Source: Symbiodinium natans (Eukaryota > Sar > Dinophyceae > Suessiales > Symbiodiniaceae). Taken from it: a DNA stretch of 64,000 nt. Positions 1 through 11,807 of the stretch are shown in pieces. The notes beneath the pieces were generated by a model. The model was not told the origin of the DNA, searched no databases, and was given only the letters and a program-made list of their open reading frames with translations. The stretch lies in assembly GCA_905221605.1 (NCBI GenBank), contig CAJNDS010002585.1, positions 124,001 to 188,000 of the forward strand. The letters run 5' to 3'. The translations under genes were made by a program, and so were the position numbers. The first letter of the stretch is position 1. Every line of letters starts with the position of its first letter.

Positions 1-207
1 TGGCTCCCGGATATGCCTCGATAGGGTCCCTTTTTGCGGGAGCCATGACTTCTGTGCCATCCGAGCATCATGGACAGGGACTTCGTGAGGTGTTTGGAAG
101 GTCCTGAGGCAGGTTGGGGGGTTTTCTCTCGGGCGGGTTCTTTCCTTTGCAGTCTGCTTTTACAACAGGCGGGGGACAATGGAGAGCAGGTTTGTGCATT
201 GCCAAAG

Positions 208-260
208 CCCTAAACCCTAAACCCTAAACCCTAAACCCTAAACCCTAAACCCTAAACCCC
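208..260 (-). repeat. Telomere-type (CCCTAAA)n array
   Basis: About seven CCCTAAA units on the plus strand. The DNA just right of it, read on the minus strand towards the array, is open and protein-like (VKLRSVGALSSKAPMLPG) and runs into GTTTAG, the exon/array arrangement seen repeatedly in this window. A second, degenerate array lies at 1000-1049. Confidence 0.9.
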
Positions 261-2115
261 AGGAAGCATAGGTGCCTTCGAGCTGAGGGCTCCTACACTT
301 CGGAGCTTGACGACAGCCCTTTTGTTTGCCCTGGGACTCAACAACCCTCAAAAACCCCAGACTTTTGCAAGCAGAAGACATGAGGTAAATGTGAGAATAC
401 TGTTGCCCTGGCCTGAGCTGAAGCTGCTCTGTTGCCAGGCCTTGGCTGTTTTCGGGAGCCTTTTGCTTTCTTGGGCTCTAAGCAAGAAGCGGCCGCTTGG
501 CAAACCTATTTTCAGAAAATCTGGCTGGCGAAGATGGGAGAGGCATGGTAAGCATCCCTAAGCCGGGGCACTATGAACAGCCCGACAAGCACCGGCAGCA
601 GCGCATAGACCGGAATTTTCACCTTGCCACGGCAGACTGCTGAAGGCCATAACGCTCCCTTCCACAATTTTGTTCTGTCACGGGCAACCCACTGCTGTCA
701 GATTGCCATCGTTTTTTCGGAGGTCGATGGCGCGTCGCGCGGGAAAGGAGAGGAAGCAAATTTGAAGAGCTCACAGCTGCAATCATTGCTTTGCGAGATC
801 ACTCTCTGTAGCCACGATTGCTGAAAACTCCTTTCGTCCTACGAGAAATACTATAATTACTTGCTGCCACTGTAATCAGCATAACACGGAAGAAGGAGAG
901 GAGGCCGGAAGAAGGAGAGGAGGCCAGCCGACAGTAGCAGCTCGGCCCCGCATGGCTCCGAGGACCTTCGAAAGCTCAAACGTCATGCACGCCCTTCCTA
1001 AACCCTAAACTCTAAACCCTATAACCCATAAACCCTAAACCCCAAACGGCGATTCGCATTTGTTTGTGCTGGACGCTATTTCGTGGAGCTAGGACTTAGG
1101 ATTCCTCATTGACCTTCGGGCTCGCAAGCTGGTAATTTCGTGCGAATAGGGCATTAGGTCTCAGTAGATATACGGAGTATGCTCTTCTCAAAAAACCCAA
1201 ACTTTGAAAGAGCAGAGCACTTGACCATCTGTGCACGACCTAGCCAAGAGAATCATGACCACAGCACCCTTGAAATTCCCGATGCCGCCCCCGCGCGCAT
1301 CTTTTGCGTCGTTTCAATGCTGCCCGTCGCTCTATTCCAGCGGCATGTACCAGTCAGGCAGCTGACCTTGTGGGAAGGTACTGTATGGGCAAGGGGCGGG
1401 AAGAGTAGCAGATATCATGAACTTCAACACAAAGGGAACGTGTGCACGAGTCCGGGCTCTGCTGTAAGTATGAAGATACGTTGAAGAAACACGGTGCCCT
1501 GCTGCAAGTCTAACTAACCTTGTCCAAAAGCAGCTGGCATTCTCGGTTTCACCCCTTCGCCCGTCATTTGCTGCTGGGGCGCCTTTGTTGTTGCAGATGG
1601 CCTGCTGCGCAGAGGCCCAGCTGCCCTTGATCCGGTTGACCTGAGGCATGGCATGCGTCGTCCTCTTTGTTGGGAAAGGTTTCGAGCTGTAATGCACTTA
1701 AGCATTCGTCTGGACCCAAACTATTCCACCTCTGATGACTCCAGTTGCCACTTCACGGATCCGATACTGCACCGCACCAGCACACACACACAGACAAAGT
1801 CGGTGTGATCATACAGCGGATTGCCGGGACTGAGATCAGCTCATTGCTGGAGTTGTCACAAGAACAGCGGCAATCACATGCAGCCATCCGAGAGACTACA
1901 GCCCTGATGAAAGGATTTGTGCCTACCCATGAACTGAATGAACCCCTTCCCACTCCCACAAGCGTCGTCCAGCTCCAACGAGCTTGCTAGCCCGCATGTC
2001 ATCTCAGTGGAGGAAACCGGAGGAGGAACCGATACGCCTACACAAAAGACAACTTGCAGAAGCCCGAATTGCTACGATGCAACCCACATTCATACTCCCG
2101 ACTACCCAAACACAC
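261..2115. other. No supported gene
   Basis: Short open frames only, none with a convincing protein-like composition plus splice signals. It holds the degenerate CCCTAAA array at 1000-1049 and a direct repeat of GGAAGAAGGAGAGGAGGCC near 889-926. A 49-residue segment at 415-550 (plus) has one hydrophobic stretch and ends at a GTAAGC donor, but nothing else supports it. Confidence 0.5.
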
Positions 2116-2896
2116 TTTAAAATGCATAAAAGGAGCCGTGTTCCCCATGAGCTCGACACTTGGCGCGGGTAGTCCCGATACTGCAAACCGGTGGTACAGC
2201 ATCCTTGCGCAACAGCCCACGAACTTAGGGTTCAGGGTTTAGGGTTTAGGGATGTTTAGGGTTTAGGCCTTTCAGGAGGCATGCCTAACCCGGGACGCTT
2301 CATCCAAGGATCCCCTAGCAACCAACCTGCAATCCTCAACCATGAGACTCCAAACCGCCACGATCTTGTAACCTTGTAACCCGCAAGTTGCCCACAAGCC
2401 CCCCAAAAGATCAATCGAGAGCCTGTCATCCGCTGCAGTTTGACATACGAAAATGGGCCCCAGAATGTCCGAGGACGCTGATTTAACACGAAAACGACTC
2501 AACCTGTCCTCATACCACTTGTGGCGTCGCGAGCTTGCTCGAGCGTCTGGAAGGCCAATGGAGACTGGCAGCCTGTTTGGCGAGCCAAGGGCTGGGCGCA
2601 GCCCCCATGTATTGTGCATGCGTGTCATCCCCTGCAGAGCTTTCCTTGCTGCAGAAACCCTAACCCTCAACTTTGAACCCTAGGGTTTAGGGTTTAGGGT
2701 TTAGAGTTTAGGGTTTAGGGTTTAGAGTTTAGGGTTTAGGGAACCCTGAACCCTGAACCCTGAACCCTGAACCCTGAACCGCAGCAGGCCTTCTTGTTGC
2801 AGGAAGGTCACAAACGCCTCGCCGTCCTCCAGGTGCGAGGCAAGCTCGCCTGGGCACAGCGCCAAAGGCTTTTCAAGGATTCGAAGAATGACTTTG
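2116..2896 (-). CDS. Candidate multi-exon gene, unknown product (internal exons)
   Basis: Three protein-like exons on the minus strand. The exon at 2780-2896 follows TTTTTAG and encodes KVILRILEKPLALCPGELAS and a further acidic/hydrophobic stretch; it ends at GTTCAGGG, the first unit of a telomere-like array. The exon at 2373-2477 encodes SSDILGPIFVCQTAADDRLS and ends at GTTACA. The exon at 2116-2223 encodes FVGCCARMLYHRFAVSGLPA and 16 more residues and ends at GTGTGT; its acceptor CCCTAAG is made by the end of an antisense array. The phases of the three do not join directly, so at least one exon is missing or misplaced. I do not recognise the family. Confidence 0.4.
2224..2268 (+). repeat. 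TTTAGGG-type array inside candidate intron
   Basis: Degenerate TTTAGGG/TTCAGGG units on the plus strand. On the minus strand, where the neighbouring exons read, it is CCCTAAA and ends with CCCTAAG directly at the acceptor of the 2116-2223 exon. Confidence 0.75.
2679..2779. repeat. Composite telomere-type array with orientation switch
   Basis: TTTAGGG units (2679-2741) followed by CCCTGAA units (2742-2779). The right edge coincides with the candidate donor of the exon at 2780-2896 on the minus strand. Confidence 0.85.
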
Positions 2897-3314
2897 CTAA
2901 AAACAGTTTTCGAAGTTTTCCCCAACGTTTCTCTTTATGTCTTAATATTTATTCCGTTTTTTTGGAGGGGGGGGGGGGGGGGGGCGGTGCCTCTTTTGCC
3001 CTGTCAACATGCCGCACAGTTTCTGTAGGATACATTGTGATACCTCTTCTAAGTCGGTTTCAAGACCTGATTGTGCTCGAGGTTGACGCAAATACCGCTG
3101 GTAGAGGTGACCTGAAGTGCATATCCTCGGTGCAGCTAAACTCCTCAATTAGGAGAGCTCATATAGTCTACTACCCAAACTCCTTACATCCAACATGTGC
3201 GCCACTGCTTCACAACCCCTTGAAAACGGAGTGCAATCGCGGCCACTGCAAGTACTCATGGCGAAAACTATACAGTCGAAGCACCACCTGAGATGGTGCT
3301 TTCCGAAACTAGGC

Positions 3315-3382
3315 GTACCTTACTGGGGGGTCCTTATTATAAGGGAACCCTACTACTTGTGGGTCCATTTTAGGGGTCCCCT
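3315..3382 (+). repeat. Dispersed repeat family B, copy 1
   Basis: Starts GTACCTTACTGGGGGGTCC, then ATTATAAGGGAACCCTACTA, and ends TAGGGGTCCCCTG. The same order of blocks is found in inverse orientation at 43173-43236 and 62376-62442. It has no clear terminal inverted repeats. Confidence 0.7.
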
Positions 3383-4013
3383 GTTAACTCGTACTCCCCC
3401 AGATTTCAAAATGCAGCATCGTGCAGCTCTGGGGCCGAGAAGGTTGGAGGCGTGTCGCCAGGTCTTCTTCAAGGACCTCGAGACAAAGTCAGTGGCCCAA
3501 GGGCGTGTTCCAGGTCTTTTCCGAAAAAAGTTGGGCTTCAGCTATGGACTTCGATTTTCCCTTGTCTTCCCAACAACAACTCCTACAGCTTCCACTACAA
3601 AAATGCACTATCCGACGTAAGTCCGCCTTGGTGGACCCTTCTGTCGACACGATGGCTGCAGTTTCGGATCTTATTCCCATGGGCTTGTGCCGCTTCGTGT
3701 AGCCAGGTCATGCATCTACAAGTACGTACCCTGACCCTCGGTTGACACGCATGTCAAGCTTTGCGGGCCTGGCATGCAGGAGGTGCGAGAGTCTCACAAA
3801 ACAAAGCCTTCCGAAGCAATTTCGCTGCGCCGAGCGCGAGTCTCAAGCCTGACTGGCCCAGTTGTGGCACGAGCTCCGCAGATCATCTAAATCTAACGCG
3901 TAACCCCGTCGGGTCTTACCCTTCCGCCAGTCTCTGCAACGTGGGCTTCAGACCTCATAGTGATTATCTTTCCACACCACCCCAAAGAGTCCTACACTGC
4001 AGATTCTCCCATG

Positions 4014-4104
4014 CCCGTAAGCCCCCTGAGATTCGCATGGAACCTGAGAATGAAACACCCGTAAGCCCCCTGAGATTCGCATGGAACCTGAGAATGAAAC
4101 ACCC
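4014..4104. repeat. 44-bp tandem duplication
   Basis: Two adjacent identical copies (4014-4057 and 4058-4101) of a unit starting CCCGTAAGCCCCCTGAG and ending GAGAATGAAACA. Confidence 0.95.
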
Positions 4105-5515
4105 CGCCTGTGCGCCCGATCCGTCGTTGCCATGGTCTGCTTGTAGATGGACAGCAGGCTGGTGAAGTCCATGGAGCCTGCAAACATGCTGCCCGGATGC
4201 GAGCCGGCTCTCGATTGCTGCTTTCTTGTTCCCTTGTTTCCATGACTAGCAAAGGCTGAGCTGCAGTAGTCCTGAATCGCTGGAAAAAGACAATCACCAC
4301 AGCAAGAGCATGCTGAGCAGCAGTGGCAGGGCAATGGCAGTCTCCAGTCCCTCCCTGGGGCCCCTCCCCGCTTTAATGCCAAGCCACACTGCTCGTACTG
4401 CGACAGCGCGTGAGACCCAGCCTCGTAGCCTTGCTCCCGCGTATCTTGTGTCATGTATAGTGATGTAGGGAGCGCTCTTCAGTGTCAGATGTGACCAACA
4501 GGCCACGGGTTTGGGCGGGGCTTAGCACTAGTCCTCTCGGGAGTAGGACAGTCTCCTTTGTCATGTCTACTTTGCCGGGAAAGAAACTGCCTCTACTATA
4601 CTATACCATACCATACTATACTATAGTGTAGTATAGTATAGTACCTTTACATTGTCTTATTTGGATGCTGCTTGCTCGAAAGCTGCCGTCGATCTCGCTC
4701 CCTGCGTCTTCCATGTAGTCGTCCAGTACATTGCGAATCTTCCACCAAACGCCTGCTCTGCAACTTGGAGGGTTCAAGGGAGTCCTTCAAGGGTTGAAAG
4801 GGCTTAAGGGGGGGTGAGTAAACCTTGGGTTGGGGGTGGTTTGGAGCCTGCAAACTCTGCAAACACGTAGCACGTCAAGTCTAGACTCTGAGCAATTTGG
4901 GATCAAGCCGCTCACATGGAGGCTGGGGATATCTGGGGAATAGAACACAACCCGCACGGCCCCTCAGGTGCGATTTGCTGCTCAACAACAGTACGACGAA
5001 GAGTCACGCCCACCCTTTATCTCCAAGAGAAGCTGCCTGATATCACATACTTGAACTCCGTCAAGAGGAGTGGAGTTTCATCGCAAGAAAGGGTGTAGGG
5101 GGGGGGGGGTAGCGCGATTGTCTTCATTGTAAACGACCCTCTTGATCCCACAACCACAACCTTACAGCACGCAGATGTGTCTAAGCCGCTGGCGGTCCAA
5201 GTCCAGAAGCATTGCGTGGCGCTCGGCTGCCATAGAGGCGACGGCAGCTCCCCTGCTTAAGTTCATGGTCCAGTGTTTGGGGTTTAGGAACCTGTGACGA
5301 CGACGCCGGCAGCAACAACGTCAAAGACAACAATTGCAATCGCAGTCGTGCTTGGTGTAAAGCCGAGGGACACGCGGCAGTACCAGGCGAGGACTCGGGG
5401 GCTGGCGTAACTCACACAAGCCTTCCAAACTCACTAGAAACGTGTAGAAACCATGAAAGCTTTTTCAGCTCAGTTGGGCGGCGGCTTGCGCAGAAGGGAC
5501 GTGGCGCTTTTTCTA

Positions 5516-7581
5516 TCACCACTGGGCCCTCTCGGCCCTCTCTGCAGCCCTGTGGTGCCGCAGACGCAGCTCTGCAAAGTCGGCTTTCTTATAGGGCTTC
5601 GCAGGCTTGGCACCATTGGCCAACAGCAGCTCTGTGACATTCTTCGCAGCTCTGCTCAGAGGCGTTTTCTGAGCCGCATCCTGAATGTTGGGGTCAGCCC
5701 CATGGGCCAGAAGCAGCCTCACCACCTCCACTTGTCCTTTCCTCGTTCATGGCTGGGATAGTATTAAGAATCTAAAGTTCTATTCCTTATCACCCGTAAA
5801 AATGCAAAATGCTACCTCACTATGACACAAAGTTTCCCCGATGCATAGAAGAGCGGTGTCCGCCCATGGTCGTCCTTCAAGTTGGGGTCGGCGCCCTTGT
5901 CGAGTAAGAGCCGCACCAGCTCCTCGTGTCCGTGAAGGACCGCCCAGTACAGCGCTGTCGGGGCACCCACGTAGTTTGCATGAAAGTCCACGTCGGGTGC
6001 CCGAACTCCTTCGCTGGCTAGCGGGGCTAGCAGCCTCGTCACCTCAGCGACGTCAAGGCGTCGTGCAGCATCCACGAGCTTCTTGCCAGTTTCATCCTGC
6101 CATCTCTTCACCTGCAAAAGGGGCCGAATGACCTCGTCGGCCAGGTGCTGGTCAAGCTCGCAGCCAGAATTCGTGCCACAGTTAATACATCTCCAAGTAG
6201 GAACGGCGCTTGTAGCAAAGTCGTGCAGCGTGTAACCGTAACCAGTCTGGCGGCCCTCCCAAGCAAACTCCAAACTAGAAGACAGGCGTCCTCGCAGGAA
6301 GGGGCTGGTCTCGTTGCAGGTGCCCTGAAGATCTAGCAATATGATTTGGGGGCTCCAGCCCCACCCCCAAATCGCCATCCCAATGGTGGGAATCTCGTAC
6401 CGAGCGAGCACGGAATCCTTCAGCGGACGAGCGCCGTCCATTCTCTTGTTGACCAAAGCCACGACACTGCTCTGACCCGAAGTCTGCATGCCCAGCACAA
6501 AGGACATGCTGGCAACTGCCCAGAGGTTGTCAACGACCGGAGCTGTGCGACTGTCCTTGCACTCGCTGAGCTCCCCACTGTCTGCGATGACTTGCCCGAG
6601 CTGCGTCGAGGGATGGAGAATTTGGTGGTCCGTGAGCTTTGCAAAGTCGGAGAGCCTGCTCATGCTGGCTCGTCCGGTTGTGTCGGCTTCCCAGAAGCCC
6701 GCCCAGAGAAGCCCCTCCGCTTCTCCCGTGGCGAGCTTTAGGATCCACTGCCTCATAAAGCCCCAGGACCCAATCACACGCTTCGTCCTCTCTGGCAGAA
6801 AGAGAGAGATCTTTGGACTCTGGGCGGCCCAAACATACTCACGCCCGGAAAGCAGCACGTCGTTCACACTCTCTTCACAAGTCTTGTTCTCGTTGCCATA
6901 TTGATGTTGGTAACTGTGCATTTTCTTGTAGATCTTGATGCCCTTGCACCTCTCTTCGAGGCCTCGTCTCAGGCGGCCCAGCTGCGCCTGGCAACTCTCC
7001 CGAGACCTCTCAGAGACTGATCCTGGGAGCCTTTTCAGCCAGTTAGAGGCATGCGGGCCTTGCAGCCCTTGCAGTTGCAGGGGCTCCCAGAACTCTAAGG
7101 GCTCTATGGCATACTCTATGGGCTCTAGAAGCGGCTCTATGGGCCCTATGGGCTTCGCAGCCTCTTTCGGCGGCTCTGCCGAAAGCCAGGTCCCCAAGTC
7201 GGCTTCAATCTGGGCCTGAAGCTCTGCCGCAGTCACCGTCTCCCCCCAGGAGACCTTCTTGGCACTCCGCTTCAGCACCTTCAGGGTGTCCTCCATCTGT
7301 CTCCTCTTCTTTGCCTCCAGGTCTGCTTCGAGTTTCTTTCTCACTGCAATTCTCGAGGGTCTCGAGGGTCTCGAGGCCTCCATGGCCAGAGCCTGTGTCA
7401 ACAAGGCCGCGAGTTCTGGATCCAGGGCAGCCAGTTCTGACGGTGCCGGCGTTCTTGCGGCAGCTTCTCCGTCTGGTCCATCTAGCCGGAGGGCCAGCAG
7501 CCCTGTGCAACTCAAGAGCACGGAAAGGCCGAGGGCATGCGCCATCAAACCGCAGAGGATCTCGGACTCGGGGTATTTCAA
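5516..7581 (-). CDS. CD38-like ADP-ribosyl cyclase domain fused to ankyrin repeats
   Basis: Two exons: 7581-5837 and 5741-5516, giving 656 residues. Residues 12-32 are a hydrophobic signal or anchor segment (Met13 is an alternative start). Residues 70-130 are basic and coiled-coil-like, and 144-176 are a proline/glutamate-rich repeat with recurring P-I/L-E. Residues about 197-420 resemble the ADP-ribosyl cyclase/CD38 family. LLWAGFW (Trp293), DNLWAVASMSF (Trp354) and SVLARYEI (Glu396) line up with human CD38 Trp125, Trp189 and Glu226, with similar spacing (61 and 42 against 64 and 37). That family makes and hydrolyses cyclic ADP-ribose, a calcium-release messenger. A CINCGTNSGC cluster is at 465-474. 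Ankyrin repeats follow from about 498, including ELVRLLLDKGADPN and, across the intron, EVVRLLLAHGADPN. The 95-nt intron (5742-5836) reads GAAACT...ACGAG; splicing there restores FYASGKGQVEVVRLLL, a normal ankyrin helix pair. Reading through exon 1 stops 8 residues later. The gene and ankyrin calls are firm. The cyclase call rests on motif alignment from memory. Confidence 0.75.
5742..5836 (-). other. GA-AG intron in the cyclase/ankyrin gene
   Basis: The only join that keeps the ankyrin repeat intact removes 5742-5836. The donor is then GAAACT and the acceptor ACGAG|G. The flanks share GGAAA, so the exact cut can slide a few bases, but no position in that range gives a GT donor. GA-AG introns are a reported peculiarity of dinoflagellates. 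Confidence 0.6.
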
Positions 7582-9951
7582 AATTTCGCAAGCTATCCGA
7601 GAAGCTCAAGCCGCGGCCACCATTTCCGACCTTAACCAGAAACTGCTGCTACAGACAATCACGATTTGCCAATCTTACAGGCACCTTCAGAGCAAAAGCC
7701 CCAACAGCGCCAAGCTTGATCAAGGGGAGGGCGGGGGCCTCTGTCGAGCCATCTCACGCGTGGCATTGCTCCTCCTCAGCGGTGTTTCAGGATGTGCTTC
7801 GGGGCTTTGGAAACGGTGGTCCGGGTCGGGCTGATGTCGGTCCGCAAGACTGGTCTTTGGGTGCAGTCTTTGTTGAGGCTTTGACGGTTTATTATTATGA
7901 TTATTATTACTGATTTTATTTAATTTTTTTGTTTTTTTGGGGGGGAGGGGGGGGGGGGGTGCTCTTTTCTGGACACCCAAGGCTCATGGCAGGTCGTTTT
8001 CGCTTCCGCATCATGTTCAAAGTGTCTTCGCATCAGGTCGGCCAGCGCTTTTTCCCGTGGTTCTTACAAGTTTAACGGTTGAGACTTCGAAGGATTGCGA
8101 GAGACACATTGAATCCCTCCGCTGCAAAGTGTGAGCGGCACAATATTCTGGCACAAAGCTGCTTGCATCGGAAACACCAGCAGTGCCTCATAAATTTTTC
8201 ACAAATCCGACTATCAAAAGTGTGTTCAGGGAGATCAAGAGCACAAACAGTTCAATGATCCTCGCAAGGTCCCCAACTAGAGCCCCGCTTCAACAGCAAG
8301 AATGAGTGAGCCAATGCGACTTCTGCTACACATGGGTCTTTGCCAAGCCTGTAGCATCATTGAGATTGCCGGGCCCCCAAAGCCGCACGCCACATGTGAA
8401 TACATCTTGACATCTTCACTTCGGAGGCAAAGGCCTGGAGAAGAGCTCTGGTACAGTTTTTCACATTGATAGGCACACGCTGCGTAGCCACAGCACAATT
8501 TCAACTACTTCGTTGTTGTTTGCAGTTTAGGGCCATGATCAGCTTCTGAAACTATGGATGCACTGTGGTTTGGCAGCTTTGACCCAAAGCCACGAAGCTC
8601 TGAAGCCACACTTGTATCTCAACACAATTGTATCTCATTTCGGCTTAAGCGGCATACACCTGGCTTTCAGACCCTCCCTTGCGGCCGGAGATTTTAAGCT
8701 CTGAGTGCTTTAGACCCCCCCCCCCCCCCAAGCAATTCTACACCTATAGTCAAGCTGCCGCCGGTAGATTCCCAGTGTCTGCCGTTGCAGCTTGAGCTGC
8801 TCTTGCCTTGTTGCTCGGCTTAGGGTTTAGGGTTTAGGGTTTAGGGTTTAGGGTTTAGGGTTTAGGGTTTAGGGTTTAGGGTTTAGGGTTTAGGGTTTAG
8901 GGTTTCGGGCTCTTCAGCGAAACTGACGCAACTTGGGAAAAGCCCAGGCTCTGCTGAGGAGAAGGTGGAAGGTTTCAGGGCGATGGGTTGAAGGTATGCT
9001 GGCAGGGACCCATAGAAGAAGACCCTTCTCAAGAGGAGAAGCCCAAACTGTAGGAGCACAACAGCAGCAGGTCGGTACATGGTACTCATAGACCATTGTC
9101 CTGTTATACTGATCGACTCTTCATCTGAGCTGGTTCGCAATACCAATGCTCTCCATTTCGGCCGCGTTCTGCGGAGTGCTCGCTATTCATCCCAGTTGAC
9201 AGCCGATCCAGCCGTGATCAAGCCCATGAAGCATCGGCTGCGAGAAACTCGATACTGTTTTTTAGACATGTCTGAAAAATAGTATCCTGAAACACAGGGG
9301 GACTACAGGAGGACCTTGACTTGTCCAACCCCCTACCAAGCACCTTCCTAAAGCGTTCCCCTTCTTCACATGCGGGCAGCATCTGACGAGCCATGCGGAC
9401 TGCCGACCTCGGAGGGATGCAAGGGGCTCTTAACGCTCTCAAATGGCCCCTTGGTTTAGGGTTTTTAGCAATTTAGGGTTTAGGGTTTAGGGCTTAGGGA
9501 AATTTAGGGTTCTGTACTGGCTGAGAGGGTCATTGAAGGCTGCTTCAGGGTTGAGGGGGTTGAACATGTCAGGTTCTTCCCGCCCCCGCCTGACAAGCCG
9601 CTGACAAGTCGAGGTTTCGGGACTTAGGGTTGGAGCTTCACTCAACTACATGGACTTGAAGGGTTCAGGGTGAGCTCGGGCCTGTTCAGTGGAAGTGATC
9701 AGCTTGCGGCAGCCAGAACGGCTGCGGGTTTGTGGTTCCAAACGACCTCGGGGTGTTGCCTTTCAGCAAGGAGTTTTGTTTGCCTCCTGCATTGCTGAAC
9801 GAGTCGCTAGGCAGGGTATTCGACAAGATGAGACATGTAAGTTCGTGAAGCATAATCACACACTCCACGACTCAACTTCCACGACTAGTGACTACGCCGA
9901 TAGAAGCATCAACGGCGCAACGAGAAGCACTCTCAGGGCTTAGAATCCCGA
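7582..9951. other. Upstream region of cyclase gene and intergenic DNA
   Basis: No convincing gene. It holds a poly-G run (7940-7961), a poly-C run (8706-8720), a long TTTAGGG array (8820-8906) and a degenerate one (about 9452-9500). A short plus-strand open stretch ends directly at the second array: MRTADLGGMQGALNALKWPL, then G|GTTTAG at 9453. It could be one exon. Confidence 0.5.
8820..8906 (+). repeat. TTTAGGG array, about 12 units
   Basis: Nearly perfect TTTAGGG tandem units on the plus strand, ending TTTCGGG. Confidence 0.97.
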
Positions 9952-10219
9952 TTAATCTAACTTACGATTAAGTCTTTGAAGGGTTTCCAGGCATCGGGCA
10001 TTCATGGTCCATGAGTTATAAGGGTTCATGGATGTGGGGTTGGACTCACGCTCGCACACTGGGATTCCGTTCAATTGGGCAGCCGGCCCGTGCAAGCTCC
10101 CAAACGCAGAGACCTGGGCCTGAAGGAAGACAAAACGCAGGCCCGGAACTCTTCTTTCCATAATTTTGCTTGAGGGCATCGCCACGTAGTCCACCTTCTC
10201 TCGCTGATCTGACGCACTC
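9952..10219 (-). CDS. Candidate terminal exon, unknown product
   Basis: Follows an acceptor CTAGCCCAG|G. About 88 codons, stopping at 9952. It starts SASDQREKVDYVAMPSSKIM and contains VPGLRFVFLQAQVSAFGS. The composition is balanced and protein-like. The K-VDYVAMP block is faintly like the R-IDY-I motif of endonuclease/exonuclease/phosphatase domains, but too little is present to say so. The upstream exon was not found. Confidence 0.45.
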
Positions 10220-11579
10220 CTGGGCTAGTAGATTTCAGGGGTGTCTTTTTGAGTTCTTGCTGCAGGGGGTACTAGCTGCGGCGGAAGTGGTGTTGCCTGC
10301 GGTAGTGGACCCAAGATGGGTGCAGCAGTACTAGCGGCGCTAGCAGTGTCGTGGTCTGTACAAGTAACATTGCTACAAATGCTTAGACGTCATGAAGCCA
10401 CGCTTTCAGCGAGACTTTAACAGAAGCCCCAACACTTTCGAGCCCTCAACCCGGAAGACAGAAAAAAACCCAATGACCTCAAGGCCCCTCTAGTGACTCT
10501 AGCGTCCAAGGCTGCGGATCACGAGTTTGTGGCAGCATCAGGCTTGTGAGTGCTGAGGGAAAGGTAAACGGTGTGTTAGTATGTTACAGTATGTCGTTTG
10601 CTCACCCCAAGCACCGATTCCCAGGTCGTGCGCAGCCTCTGGATCAGAACTGTGTCAAGGTTACATCTTTCCCTGCAGCCATGATTCTCTCCGCAGACGA
10701 CTAGGATTACGCAAACCTGAAACCAGAACTTCCTTGCTGCAATGCCCAAAGGCCCCATCACGGCGTTCCTCCCTATGACCCACACTTGACCCGCACAGAC
10801 TCCCTACATGTTCGTACCAGTACGTACCTATCCATCTGCGGCCCCCTTTTACAGGCCGAGCGGCTGCAGCTTGTCCTTCAAAGCCACCAAGCTGTCGAAG
10901 GCAGCAACGACGTGCTTGCTACTGTTGGCATCTTCCAGTGAGGAGGCACCTGGACTTTTGCCCAATTCACCACGATTTTACCACGTGAACGGGTGGTGGA
11001 AACGACAACAGAAGTGGTAGCAGCGGCAGTGGCAGCACACAGCTAAGCAGCGATGCCAAACACAACTCCGCCACGAGAAGAGTACTGACAGGAAACCAAT
11101 TGCAGCTTTCGCCCGGTGTGACAGCCAGTAATTTGTCTTCTTGCTGGGCATTGAGCTTGGAGAAACGTTCTGAGACAAGAACAACCAGGACTGAACAGGT
11201 GAATGGATTTTCTCGACGCCGCGGCAAAATGAAGTGGAACAACCGTTCTGCTCGTGCCAGACTGTCCGTGCCAGCACGTGACACATGATGGATGCTATTG
11301 CAACGACTAAGCTGGGCAGCCGAAAGCGTTGAACCCTAATTGAACCCTACACGCTTTCGAGAATCGGGGCATCATCGTCGCCATTGGCCTTATAAACTCG
11401 AAACTTAATGAGCAGCTGAAGGCCGAACGCTGATCTGCCGAGGTCGTGACCCCAAAGCACATCCCAGAAGGAGAGCTGTTGAAGACATTCCGAACCATCC
11501 CGAAGCAATTCCCCTACACTCCGGGTCCTGCAACAGAGGTGGGTTGAAGACCCGTGCATGCCGTAAACCCTATAGTCTC
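10220..11579. other. No supported gene
   Basis: Several 60-105 codon open frames overlap on opposite strands around 10580-11290 and none stands out. No telomere-type array occurs here. Confidence 0.5.
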
Positions 11580-11774
11580 TCAACGGAACCCCACAAAATG
11601 AGTCCAAAAAGGGGCCCAGGGGCCATCTTCTGCAAACTTCTCAAAGGCGTCGTTGGCGGCCATGGAGGCGGCGCGGCTGAAGGAGGCGCCCGTGGCAAAG
11701 CCCTGCAGCCTCGGAGAGAGAAAAGCGCCCTTCATCTGCAAAACATGCCCTCTGTGGGGTTCAGGGCTTATAAA

Positions 11775-11807
<33 letters not shown>

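Larger units (their letters stand above)
2897..5515. other. Intergenic or intronic; no supported gene
   Basis: Contains a poly-G run (about 2967-2984), one copy of a dispersed non-palindromic repeat (3315-3382), a 44-bp tandem duplication (4014-4104), a TATAC/GTATA hairpin (about 4594-4642) and a poly-G run at 5099-5109. Open frames are short and look like chance. Confidence 0.6.

Noticed and set aside
208-260. Chromosome-end telomere
   Set aside because: The array is only about 50 bp, is followed by unique DNA, and is one of more than 40 similar internal arrays in both orientations.
2170-2242. Plus-strand exon (SPDTANRWYSILAQQPTNL) before an array
   Set aside because: The minus-strand reading of the same DNA gives a longer in-phase exon with both splice signals.
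7205-7913. Long frames in the plus strand and another minus frame over the cyclase gene
   Set aside because: Shadows of the 5516-7581 gene; arginine/serine-rich with no domain.
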